From positions 1 through 19,976 of the forward strand of contig JAZNEI010000038.1 of NCBI GenBank assembly GCA_045588485.1: a stretch of 19,976 bases of DNA, read 5' to 3'. Position 1 is the first letter of the stretch; each line of letters opens with the position of its first letter. Source of the stretch: HGM04593 sp045588485. Lineage in GTDB: Bacteria; Bacteroidota; Bacteroidia; Bacteroidales; Bacteroidaceae. Under the pieces are notes generated by a model that was not told the DNA's origin, searched no databases, and was given only the letters and a program-made list of their open reading frames with translations. Positions 6,722-14,782 of this stretch are shown piece after piece. The translations under genes and the position numbers were made by a program.

Positions 6722-8647
6722 ATGAACCACGGATTTATAAAAATAGCAGCAGCAACACCATTGGTAAAAGTGGCCGACTGCGCCTACAATATACAGCAGA
6801 TGCTTCCCCTTGTGCGAGAGGCCAATGAAAAAGGAGCAGACATCATAGCATTCCCACAGCTCGGCATAACATCCAGCAGTTGCGAAGACCTTTTTCAACA
6901 GCCACTACTGCATAATAAAGCCGAACAAGCACTATACACCTTATTAAATGAAACAACCGACACCGATTGCATAATAGTTGCAGGAATGCCTATAACCCAT
7001 AAAAGCAGACTGTTGAACTGCGCTATCGTGCTGCACCGAGGAACTATAATCGCAGTAGTTGCAAAAAGCGACTACCCATCTCAGAGCGAAGGTGGCGAAG
7101 AACGTTGGTTCGACTCGGGGAAAGGAGTTGCAGAGGGCGATACAACCATACTATGCAACCAAGAGGTCGAGATACACAGCAACCGCATCTTCGACACAGG
7201 CAGCTTCACATTTGCAATAGAGATTGGCGAAAACATACTAAGTCCACTACCCTGCGGAACACAAATGGCACTGCAAGGAGCCGAAATAATCGTCAGCCTT
7301 GCATCAAGCTACGAGATAGCAGGTAAGCGCAATCAACTGCTACAATCGTACAAGAATAGCAGCGCACGCAGCATAGCTGGTTATATATACTCGGGAAGCG
7401 GATTCGGAGAGTCGACAAGCGACAATGTCTTTGCCGGCAACGCATTCATAGCCGAGAACGGAACTATCCTTGCAGAGAACAAACGATTCGGCATAGAGAG
7501 CCAGATAACAATATCAGAGATAGATGTAGAGCTTCTGCGCCACAAACGTATGACAAGCAAAACATTTGCAGCGACAAGCAAAGAACATAAAGTAATAGTT
7601 GGGCATACACGCATCGCACAGAGACAATCGGAGAGAAAAGAACTTACACGCTGTTTTAACACACAACCATTCATCCCCGAGGGAGAGCAGATAAACGATA
7701 TATGCAGCGAGATACTATCGATACAAGCCATGGGACTTGCCAAAAGAATTGTTCACACAAATGCCCGAACCTGCGTTATAGGAATATCGGGTGGTCTCGA
7801 CTCGACACTCGCACTGCTTGTCATTGCACACACATTCGATATCCTAAAGAAAGACCATAAAGATATTATAGGAGTGACAATGCCCGGCTTCGGAACAACC
7901 GACCGCACATATACCAATGCTCTGAAATTGATGGAAAGCCTTGGCACAACTATACGCGAGATTCCAATACGTGAAGCCTGCAAACAACATTTCAGCGACA
8001 TCGGGCACGATATATCGGTACACGATGTAACATACGAGAACTCACAAGCACGCGAACGCACACAGATACTCATGGATATTTCGAACCAGACAAACGGCTT
8101 TGTTGTGGGTACCGGCGACCTCTCGGAGCTGGCTCTCGGCTGGGCGACATATAACGGCGACCAGATGAGTATGTATGGTGTTAATGCATCTGTCCCAAAG
8201 ACTATGGTACAGCATCTTACACGATGGGCCGCAAAAAACATTGTAGACAGTGCAACAGAAGAGATACTGCTGGACATTGTAGAGACACCGATATCACCCG
8301 AGCTTACCCCTGCTGACGAGAAAGGAGAGATAAAACAAAAGACCGAAGACCTTGTAGGCCCCTATGAGCTACACGATTTCTTCCTATATAATTTCATTCA
8401 GAACGGTTACTCCCCTGCCAAGATATATTATATAGCGTGTCACGCTTTTGCCGGAAAATACGACAACGAGACAATAAAAAAATGGCTCACAACATTCTTC
8501 CGACGTTTCTTCACACAACAATTCAAACGCTCCTGCATGCCCGACGGGCCGCAGGTGAGCAGTTGCAGCCTAAGTCCGAGAGGAGGATGGCAAATGCCAT
8601 CGGATGCAAGCTATGCACTATGGATTGAGGAGTGCGAAAAACTATAA
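6722..8647 (+). CDS. nadE: NAD+ synthetase, two-domain form, with a catalytically degenerate glutaminase domain
   Basis: A 641-residue enzyme of normal length for the two-domain NadE family, which converts deamido-NAD to NAD with ATP. The synthetase half (about residues 320-641) is intact: the PP-loop SGGLDS is at 356-361, and the conserved ENSQARERTQ, GTGDLSE and DEKGEIKQKTEDLVGPYELHDFF segments follow. The N-terminal nitrilase-fold domain normally draws ammonia from glutamine with a Glu-Lys-Cys triad. Here the Glu motif FPEL reads FPQL (Gln46, CAG at 6857-6859). The Lys is kept (Lys115). The Cys motif EICEDLW reads EIGENIL (Gly169, GGC at 7226-7228). The loop around Lys115 and the NxSA segment after the Cys are also changed. 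I infer that the glutaminase is dead and the enzyme uses free ammonia. It lies between two hairpins and is probably monocistronic. Confidence 0.9.
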   Translation: MNHGFIKIAAATPLVKVADCAYNIQQMLPLVREANEKGADIIAFPQLGITSSSCEDLFQQPLLHNKAEQALYTLLNETTDTDCIIVAGMPITHKSRLLNCAIVLHRGTIIAVVAKSDYPSQSEGGEERWFDSGKGVAEGDTTILCNQEVEIHSNRIFDTGSFTFAIEIGENILSPLPCGTQMALQGAEIIVSLASSYEIAGKRNQLLQSYKNSSARSIAGYIYSGSGFGESTSDNVFAGNAFIAENGTILAENKRFGIESQITISEIDVELLRHKRMTSKTFAATSKEHKVIVGHTRIAQRQSERKELTRCFNTQPFIPEGEQINDICSEILSIQAMGLAKRIVHTNARTCVIGISGGLDSTLALLVIAHTFDILKKDHKDIIGVTMPGFGTTDRTYTNALKLMESLGTTIREIPIREACKQHFSDIGHDISVHDVTYENSQARERTQILMDISNQTNGFVVGTGDLSELALGWATYNGDQMSMYGVNASVPKTMVQHLTRWAAKNIVDSATEEILLDIVETPISPELTPADEKGEIKQKTEDLVGPYELHDFFLYNFIQNGYSPAKIYYIACHAFAGKYDNETIKKWLTTFFRRFFTQQFKRSCMPDGPQVSSCSLSPRGGWQMPSDASYALWIEECEKL

Positions 8648-8661
8648 ATACGACTAACTAC

Positions 8662-8701
8662 AAACGACAAAATGGCACCTAAAAGTGCCATTTTGTCGTT
8701 T
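8662..8701 (+). terminator. Terminator after nadE
   Basis: A perfect 17-bp stem (AAACGACAAAATGGCAC / its complement) with a 6-base loop, 14 bases after the nadE stop codon. T residues in the 3' arm substitute for a separate T-run. It separates nadE from clpB. Confidence 0.8.
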
Positions 8702-8740
8702 AAACCGCATTGGTCCGAAATTTGTTTTAAGTTTAATGTA

Positions 8741-8758
8741 AAGTTTGTTTAGAAACTT
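8741..8758 (+). promoter_or_regulatory. Inverted repeat in the clpB upstream region
   Basis: AAGTTT and AAACTT flank 6 bases, about 40 bp before the clpB ATG. No good TTTG-N19-TAnnTTTG promoter and no CIRCE element is visible between the nadE terminator and clpB; the nearest match is AAAGTTTG (8740-8747), which overlaps this repeat. It could be an operator or part of the leader. The evidence is symmetry only. Confidence 0.25.
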
Positions 8759-8798
8759 CTATAAAACGAAACATTATATTAAGAAAAAACAGTAGACT

Positions 8799-11387
8799 AT
8801 GGACTTTAACAAATTCACAATCAAAGGACAAGAGGCCATACAGGCAGCAGTAAGCCGTGTACAGGAGCTTAGTCAGCAGACAATAGAGCCTATACATCTG
8901 TTGGGTGGTATATTAAGAGTCGCCGAGCAGACAACAGCATTCCTACTGCAAAAGACAGGTGCCAATGCACAGTATATTACAAAAGAGGTTGAGCGCGAAG
9001 AGAGCGCCTGCCCCAAAGTCTCGGGAGGCAGTCCCTACTTCAGCAACGACAGCAACGAGGTACTCAACAAAGCCATTGCACTATCAAAAGAGATGGGTGA
9101 CGAATATGTCTCGATAGAGATAATACTTCTTGCGCTACTCAAATGCAAGAATCGAGCATCAGCACTCCTTGCCAACGCAGGAGTCGACGAAAAGAATCTT
9201 CGACTCGCTTGCGAAGAGTTACGCAAAGGCGAAAAAGTAACCTCACAATCGGCCGAAGATAGCTATCAGTCACTCTCGAAATATGCAATAAACCTTAACG
9301 AAGCTGCACGCAGCGGCAAGCTCGACCCGGTAATAGGACGAGACGACGAGATACGACGTATACTACAGATTCTGAGCCGACGCACAAAAAACAACCCGAT
9401 ACTGATAGGGGAGCCGGGAACAGGAAAGACAGCCATTGTCGAGGGACTTGCACACAGAATAGTTCGAGGCGACGTACCCGACAATCTGCGCGAAAAACAG
9501 ATATACTCTCTTGATATGGGCGCACTTGTAGCTGGAGCAAAGTATAAGGGAGAGTTCGAGGAACGACTGAAAGCCGTAATAAACGAAGTTCTGAAATCAG
9601 AGGGTAATATAATACTCTTTATCGACGAAATACACACTCTTGTAGGCGCAGGAAAAGGAGAAGGAGCAATGGATGCCGCAAATATCCTTAAGCCGGCACT
9701 CGCACGAGGCGAGCTACGCTCGATAGGAGCAACCACTCTTGACGAATATCAGAAGTATTTCGAGAAAGACAAGGCCCTTGAACGCCGTTTCCAGACAGTA
9801 ATGGTAAACGAACCCGATAAGATGAGCACAATCTCTATACTGCGCGGACTTAAAGAGCGTTACGAGAACCATCACAAGGTTCGTATACAGGATGATGCAC
9901 TGATAGCAGCAGTAACCCTCAGTGACCGTTATATAACCGAGCGTTTCCTTCCCGACAAAGCCATCGATCTTATCGATGAAGCCGCAGCCAAATTGCGTAT
10001 GGAACACGACTCGCTGCCCGAGGAGCTTGACGAGAAATCGCGTCAGATAAAACAATTGGAGATTGAACGCGAAGCCATAAAACGTGAGAAAGACGAGGAG
10101 AAACTACAACATCTGAACCGTGCCATAAGCACACTTAAAGAACAAGAAAAGGAACTTCGGGCTCAGTGGCAACACGAGAAAGAGCTTGCCGACAGCATAC
10201 AGAGTGCAAAGCAGGAGATTGAGAAGCTGAAATTTGAAGCCGATAAAGCCGAGCGAGAAGGCGACTACGGACGTGTAGCCGAGATACGCTACGGACGAAT
10301 CAAGGCACTAAACGACAAGATAGCCGATGTACAGGAAAAACTGCACAGCACCCAAGGCAGCAGCGCAATGATAAAAGAGGAGGTCACAGCCGAAGACATT
10401 GCCGAAGTTGTAGCCCGTTGGACCGGTATCCCAGTGAGCAAAATGCTACAAAGCGAACGAGAGAAACTTCTGAATCTCGAGGACGAACTTCACAAAAGAG
10501 TCATTGGACAGACAAGAGCCATTGAAGCAGTCAGCGATGCAGTACGTCGCAGCCGAGCAGGCCTTCAGGACCCCAAGCGACCCATCGGTTCGTTCATTTT
10601 CTTGGGAACAACAGGAGTGGGAAAGACCGAGCTAGCCAAAGCACTTGCCTCATATCTGTTCAATGACGAGACACTTATGACACGAATAGATATGAGCGAG
10701 TATCAGGAGAAATTCTCGGTATCCCGACTTATCGGTGCTCCTCCGGGATACGTAGGATACGATGAAGGAGGTCAGCTAACCGAGGCTGTCAGACGCAAGC
10801 CCTACTCGGTAGTTCTCTTCGATGAGATTGAGAAGGCACACCCTGATGTGTTCAACATACTATTGCAGGTTCTTGACGACGGCCGCCTTACCGACAACAA
10901 AGGACGCACCGTAAACTTCAAGAATACCATTATTATAATGACAAGCAACCTCGGCAGCGCCTACATTCAAGAAGAGTTCTCCCGTCTGAACGATAGCAAC
11001 CGCGAAGAGATTATAGAGAAGACAACTGCACAGGTGATGGAAATGCTCAAAAAGAGCATTCGCCCCGAATTCCTGAACCGCATTGATGAGACAATTATGT
11101 TCACACCACTCGATAAACAAGAAATAAAGGAGATTGTCCGTTTGCAGACCGATGCTGTAAGCAGTATGCTCAAGGAGAATGGCATCGAGCTGTCGCTCAC
11201 CGAGAAAGCAATAGAATTCATTGCATCGGCCGGTTTCGACCCCGAGTTTGGTGCTCGACCCATCAAACGTGCAATACAGCGTTACCTTCTCAACGACCTC
11301 TCGAAACAGATTCTTGCCGGTACTGTACACAAGGATTCCAAGATTGTAGTAGACTCAACAGGAGAGAGTCTCGAGTTTAACAACTGA
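8799..11387 (+). CDS. clpB: ClpB protein disaggregase (Hsp100)
   Basis: An 862-residue AAA+ chaperone of normal length that threads aggregated proteins through a hexameric ring together with DnaK. The N-terminal Clp repeats occupy residues 1-145. NBD1 has Walker A GEPGTGKT at 204-211 and Walker B ILFIDE ending at 277. The coiled-coil middle domain (about 400-530), rich in Glu, Lys and Gln, separates ClpB from ClpA and ClpC. NBD2 has Walker A GTTGVGKT at 603-610 and Walker B VVLFDE ending at 676. The pore-loop tyrosine segments (GAKYKGEFEER; PPGYVGYDEGG) are present, and the C-terminal D2-small domain is complete. No ClpP-binding IGF loop was noticed, as expected. Monocistronic. ClpB is normally heat-induced, but the sequence shows no clear heat-shock operator. 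Confidence 0.97.
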   Translation: MDFNKFTIKGQEAIQAAVSRVQELSQQTIEPIHLLGGILRVAEQTTAFLLQKTGANAQYITKEVEREESACPKVSGGSPYFSNDSNEVLNKAIALSKEMGDEYVSIEIILLALLKCKNRASALLANAGVDEKNLRLACEELRKGEKVTSQSAEDSYQSLSKYAINLNEAARSGKLDPVIGRDDEIRRILQILSRRTKNNPILIGEPGTGKTAIVEGLAHRIVRGDVPDNLREKQIYSLDMGALVAGAKYKGEFEERLKAVINEVLKSEGNIILFIDEIHTLVGAGKGEGAMDAANILKPALARGELRSIGATTLDEYQKYFEKDKALERRFQTVMVNEPDKMSTISILRGLKERYENHHKVRIQDDALIAAVTLSDRYITERFLPDKAIDLIDEAAAKLRMEHDSLPEELDEKSRQIKQLEIEREAIKREKDEEKLQHLNRAISTLKEQEKELRAQWQHEKELADSIQSAKQEIEKLKFEADKAEREGDYGRVAEIRYGRIKALNDKIADVQEKLHSTQGSSAMIKEEVTAEDIAEVVARWTGIPVSKMLQSEREKLLNLEDELHKRVIGQTRAIEAVSDAVRRSRAGLQDPKRPIGSFIFLGTTGVGKTELAKALASYLFNDETLMTRIDMSEYQEKFSVSRLIGAPPGYVGYDEGGQLTEAVRRKPYSVVLFDEIEKAHPDVFNILLQVLDDGRLTDNKGRTVNFKNTIIIMTSNLGSAYIQEEFSRLNDSNREEIIEKTTAQVMEMLKKSIRPEFLNRIDETIMFTPLDKQEIKEIVRLQTDAVSSMLKENGIELSLTEKAIEFIASAGFDPEFGARPIKRAIQRYLLNDLSKQILAGTVHKDSKIVVDSTGESLEFNN

Positions 11388-11396
11388 TTTTATGAT

Positions 11397-11431
11397 AATA
11401 GGGCTGCCCAATATAAATGAGCAGCCCTATT
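11397..11431. terminator. Bidirectional terminator between convergent clpB and the DUF4923 gene
   Basis: An 11-bp perfect stem (AATAGGGCTGC / GCAGCCCTATT) lies 9 bases after the clpB stop codon and 35 bases beyond the minus-strand gene's stop at 11467. T-rich flanks on both strands suit both directions. Confidence 0.8.
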
Positions 11432-11466
11432 TATTGTATCGTAAATATTAATAATGTTATTTCTAT

Positions 11467-12159
11467 TTACTTTTTCATCTTTACACCAAGCATCATACCA
11501 TCGTAATTCTCGAGCAATGATGAGATAGTACCTAAGGTAGCCGAAGCTGTTCCAAGATTACCGGTCGAATTGTTCTGACCAAGAGAACCTGCTGATGAAG
11601 AAACCTTGGATGTCACAGTTTTTACAAGCGAAAGAAGTTTATCGGCATTAAAGACTATGTTTATCGAAGATACATTATATGCAACGTGTGTATTGAAATT
11701 TAAACGACCATAGAAGGTAAACAGGATTGTTTTCTCTTTTGCATCAAGAGTATAACGACCACCAAGTTCGCGTCCTGCCATTGTAACCACACAACTATCT
11801 TTACCAATAAAGGTGAACGAGCAGACACCTTCCTTTACACCAACACGTGCAAGATAGCCATCGAGTTTCTCCTCTATCTTGGCAGTAGCAACAGTTCCAC
11901 CAATATTGGCAAGTGCAGCATCACTTTCAAGTACACAAGCTATACCTGTGTAATTCCAAGTACCCTCCAGTACCTTCTCAGAGAGAGTTACCGAGTTACC
12001 GATAAGCGAACCCAAAACATTTGAAATAGTGTTCTCTGTCTCGGACGAATTGCCTCCACCTAATAATTTACCGAAAAGTCCCGAAAGCCCCGACTGCGCC
12101 GAAACATTTTGAACGCATAAGAGCATTGCCAAAATCACTAACGAGAGTATCTTCTTCAT
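11467..12159 (-). CDS. DUF4923-type secreted lipocalin-like protein
   Basis: A 230-residue exported protein. Residues 1-21 form a signal peptide (MKK, a hydrophobic core, then VSA before Gln22) for signal peptidase I, so the product is periplasmic or outer-membrane associated. A Gly/Ser-rich linker (about 23-55) leads to the core from residue 67: GTWNYTGIACVLES, an IGGTVATAKIEEKL helix, and a Gly-Arg-Tyr strand region. This order matches the DUF4923 (lipocalin-like) family of Bacteroidota as I recall it. The function is unknown. It lies 30 bp downstream of the DUF5606 gene on the same strand and is probably co-transcribed with it. A Ser/Gly/Asn-rich stretch at about 186-205 looks unstructured. 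Confidence 0.75.
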   Translation of the reverse strand: MKKILSLVILAMLLCVQNVSAQSGLSGLFGKLLGGGNSSETENTISNVLGSLIGNSVTLSEKVLEGTWNYTGIACVLESDAALANIGGTVATAKIEEKLDGYLARVGVKEGVCSFTFIGKDSCVVTMAGRELGGRYTLDAKEKTILFTFYGRLNFNTHVAYNVSSINIVFNADKLLSLVKTVTSKVSSSAGSLGQNNSTGNLGTASATLGTISSLLENYDGMMLGVKMKK

Positions 12160-12189
12160 AGTTATAGCCTTTTAGGAGTGTAATTTTCT

Positions 12190-12618
12190 TTATTCAGCAT
12201 CCTGAGCCTCTTCTTCCTTAGCCTCGGCATCTACAAAATCGGTCACACCGTTAGCTACAAGGATATTGTACCAACTATACATCTTCTTAATGTGTGTAAG
12301 ATAAACACGCTCACGATCGTAGTCGGGCATAACCTCCTCGAAATAAGCTACAAGTTCCTCGGGAGTAGACATCTTGATATCAAAGGGAAGAACTGCCTGC
12401 TCCTTATTATAGATAGCAGCAAACACATTGCGTAAGGGCACCTCCTCGGTATCGGTATATATCGCAATATCATCAAGCATTACCACCTTGTCGTTGTTAT
12501 ATACAGGCATACGTTTGTGGGTTGCATCAACAGCCTCTACTACGAACATATTGCGACCGCTTGAAAGCAAACGGTAAAGTCCGGGTTTTCCGGAAACAGT
12601 AAGGATTCTTTCGAACAT
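12190..12618 (-). CDS. DUF5606 domain protein, conserved in Bacteroidales
   Basis: A 142-residue cytosolic protein of unknown function. The N-terminal half (FERILTVSGKPGLYRLLSSGRNMFVVEAVD) matches the DUF5606 pattern, an SH3-like fold that often starts with an 'IL.ISG.PGL..L...G' segment. The C-terminal half is helical (VAYFEEVMPDYDRERVYLTHIKKMYSWYNIL) and ends in an acidic tail. Relatives in this order commonly lie near coaE, as here. It is the first gene of a probable two-gene unit with the DUF4923 gene and has a good promoter of its own. Confidence 0.78.
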   Translation of the reverse strand: MFERILTVSGKPGLYRLLSSGRNMFVVEAVDATHKRMPVYNNDKVVMLDDIAIYTDTEEVPLRNVFAAIYNKEQAVLPFDIKMSTPEELVAYFEEVMPDYDRERVYLTHIKKMYSWYNILVANGVTDFVDAEAKEEEAQDAE

Positions 12619-12702
12619 AAATGAAAATTTTTATCAATAATTATTTCTGTAAAATTCGATAAGGTGCAAGAAACGCTATTGCGCAACACCTATTTTGCAG
12701 CG

Positions 12703-12733
12703 CGAAGATATAACGAAGTTATAAAAAAACAAA
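12703..12733 (-). promoter_or_regulatory. Bacteroidota-type promoter of the DUF5606-DUF4923 unit
   Basis: On the minus strand TTTG (12730-12733), exactly 19 bases, then TATCTTCG (12703-12710), one mismatch from TAnnTTTG. The leader of about 80 bases contains weak inverted repeats (AGGTGT...GCACCT). Confidence 0.6.
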
Positions 12734-12779
12734 ATTTTAGAAGTAGTTAAAAATCATCTGTTAAATATTTTTATAACGA

Positions 12780-12805
12780 CAATGGTCGGCTTTTGCCGAC
12801 CATTG
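12780..12805 (-). terminator. Terminator after coaE
   Basis: A perfect 11-bp stem (CAATGGTCGGC / GCCGACCATTG) with a 4-base loop, 17 bases downstream of the coaE stop codon. It ends the nusB-yajC-ybbR-coaE unit and isolates the DUF5606 promoter. Confidence 0.75.
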
Positions 12806-12821
12806 CATATTATCTTAATAA

Positions 12822-13403
12822 TTATAACATTTCAAGAAACTCTTCCAACTGCGGAAATACCGCTTTTTCGTTATCGTTACATATATTGTAATCACATAAC
12901 AACAACAAATCATCAAGCGGCATCTGATTCGACATACGGTTAGTAATCTGTTGGCGAGTCATTCCATTACGTCCCTCTACACGCCTTATACAAGTCTCTT
13001 TATCGGCCCACACAAGCAACGACCTATCCACCACTTCGTTTATGCCCGACTCAAAGAGAATAGCAGTCTCAACACCTACAACGGGTACACTCTGTGCATC
13101 GGCCCACTCTACAAAATCGGCTTTCACACGCGGATGAACAAGAGCATTCACACGCTGCACCGCACTCTTATCAACAAAGATACGCGATGCCAGCCATTTA
13201 CGGTTAAGATGCCCCTCATAATCGTAGCAGTCCTCGCCAAACATACGCACAAGACCTTGACGGATATAACTATCCTCTTCCATCAATCGTCGGGCTTGGC
13301 TGTCACAATCGTAAACAGGTATCCCCATTATTGTGAGAAGACGGGAGACAACCGATTTTCCGCTACCTATTCCACCTGTTATTGCAAATCTCTTCACACT
13401 CAT
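12822..13403 (-). CDS. coaE: Dephospho-CoA kinase
   Basis: A 193-residue P-loop kinase for the last step of coenzyme A synthesis, phosphorylating the 3'-OH of dephospho-CoA with ATP. The Walker A GGIGSGKS is at residues 10-17. The YDCDSQARRLM segment at 31-41 carries the conserved aspartates of the substrate site, and the NALVHPRV helix follows, as usual for CoaE. The length is typical. The ATG overlaps the TGA of ybbR by 4 bases (ATGA), so translation is probably coupled. It is the last gene of the nusB-yajC-ybbR-coaE unit. Confidence 0.95.
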   Translation of the reverse strand: MSVKRFAITGGIGSGKSVVSRLLTIMGIPVYDCDSQARRLMEEDSYIRQGLVRMFGEDCYDYEGHLNRKWLASRIFVDKSAVQRVNALVHPRVKADFVEWADAQSVPVVGVETAILFESGINEVVDRSLLVWADKETCIRRVEGRNGMTRQQITNRMSNQMPLDDLLLLCDYNICNDNEKAVFPQLEEFLEML

Positions 13404-14347
13404 AGCTGTTCGATAAGATATTCAACTTCGGTAGGAACGATGCGTATATCCCGTACATTTTCGGGAGCCGACAGAATACGCAATTTTGCCCGTGATGTAC
13501 CACCCTGTACCGAGGTGTAATCGACACCAACCTCGAAATCGGTTGCCGATATATGCTCATACATAGCCATATTTACATTCATCAGCACCTTGACATGTGA
13601 CGGGAATGTACGCAGGCGACAATTCTCGGGAAATCCCACCCCAATGATAGGAACCTCGAAACTCTTCTCGGCAAAAGGAGATACCGGTATAACAACCTGC
13701 ACTTTAGATGGCGAACATTTGACTCCGGAAATAGTAGTAATAGGAAGTTCTACCGAAAGCGAGTCGCGCAATTCATCTTCTACCTTCAACTCCACATTCA
13801 CCGCCTGCAACGTATCTGTGAGAGATGCCGGAGCGTAAATCCACACCGAATCAGGTATTATCTTTGGAGTACCCGCTACATACTGTCGTGCCACATTATA
13901 TTTGGCATTCAGTCTCACCGGATAACGCAACGCACTCTCTCTCGTATAATAGACAAAGGTATCGGGATGCATCAAGAGGATAGCGGTAGATGATACCATC
14001 TGCCCCTCTATATGACGACGCAACAACGACGTAGGCAGCGCCAAACGTCCTTTTCTATTGATTAGTTCGCGGTAGTCTACCGTTATCGGCAAAAAAGATG
14101 CAAAAGTATAATTTATAAGAGTAGTTCCCCTATCACGCAGACGTACAGTAAGCACCTCCTCACCCGAGGCCGAAAAACCAATATTCTCGGGAACATCCTT
14201 GATATTCACCTCGACCTTTATATCGGTTTCATAGTCCTGGTTAAGTGTCAGCATCAGCCAAAGACAGCACGATACTAATAGGAAAAACAGGAAGATAAGA
14301 GTCTCTCTTCCTGTCAATGATTTTAGATTGAACTTTCCCAAAGCCAC
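13400..14347 (-). CDS. YbbR-domain membrane-anchored protein
   Basis: A 315-residue protein with one N-terminal membrane helix (about residues 16-36, IFLFFLLVSCCLWLML) and a large beta-rich periplasmic part with YbbR-like repeats (for example VEVNIKDVPENIGF near 46-60 and VEVGV/VNVNM-like strands further on). In Bacillota, YbbR (CdaR) regulates the c-di-AMP cyclase CdaA. In Bacteroidales the role is unknown, and no cyclase gene is adjacent. The frame opens with GTG at 14347, the only sensible start before the membrane helix apart from TTG at 14341. It lies between yajC (78 bp upstream) and coaE (4-base overlap). Confidence 0.82.
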   Translation of the reverse strand: MALGKFNLKSLTGRETLIFLFFLLVSCCLWLMLTLNQDYETDIKVEVNIKDVPENIGFSASGEEVLTVRLRDRGTTLINYTFASFLPITVDYRELINRKGRLALPTSLLRRHIEGQMVSSTAILLMHPDTFVYYTRESALRYPVRLNAKYNVARQYVAGTPKIIPDSVWIYAPASLTDTLQAVNVELKVEDELRDSLSVELPITTISGVKCSPSKVQVVIPVSPFAEKSFEVPIIGVGFPENCRLRTFPSHVKVLMNVNMAMYEHISATDFEVGVDYTSVQGGTSRAKLRILSAPENVRDIRIVPTEVEYLIEQL

Positions 14348-14425
14348 AATTATGCGAGAATTAAGAAGCTATTATTTCCTTTAGTAAATGGTTTCGTAAG
14401 CACAAAACCCTACTTTTGTTTATAA

Positions 14426-14710
14426 TCACTGTGCCTGAGTCATTGCACTGCTGGCATAGATGGCCGACTTGTCGAAACGAACAACCACACCATTGGCCAC
14501 CTCAACGCTTACTATTCTGTCTTCGATACTCTTTACCTTGCCATAGATACCACCGCTTGTTACGACCTCCTGACCAATCTGGAGTCCCATACGAAAATCC
14601 TCAATCTCTTTCTGACGCTTGCGCTGAGGACGAATCATCATAAAATAGAAAATTACAATGATGAGTATAAACATTGTGATGGGGCTGGCTAATAATGCTT
14701 GAAAATCCAT
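14426..14710 (-). CDS. yajC: YajC, preprotein translocase auxiliary subunit
   Basis: A 94-residue protein with one N-terminal membrane helix (about 9-27) followed by the family signature IRPQRKRQKE and a small domain (GQEVVTSGGIYGKVKSIED) typical of YajC. It associates with the SecDF complex and supports protein export and membrane insertion. It is not next to secDF but between nusB and ybbR, the usual Bacteroidales order. ATG at 14710. Confidence 0.93.
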   Translation of the reverse strand: MDFQALLASPITMFILIIVIFYFMMIRPQRKRQKEIEDFRMGLQIGQEVVTSGGIYGKVKSIEDRIVSVEVANGVVVRFDKSAIYASSAMTQAQ

Positions 14711-14782
14711 AGTTATTTTAATTTATTAGTTAATGTACTTAATCTTAATTTATTGTTATGCTTGCAATACACGCTGAGAGCA

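Noticed and set aside
9266..9736. Long minus-strand open frames (to about 156 codons) inside clpB, and similar ones opposite nadE and the M16C gene
   Set aside because: They lie fully inside strongly conserved genes, have low-complexity Ser/Arg-rich or Ile/Phe-rich translations and no promoter or start context. They are mirror frames of the real genes.
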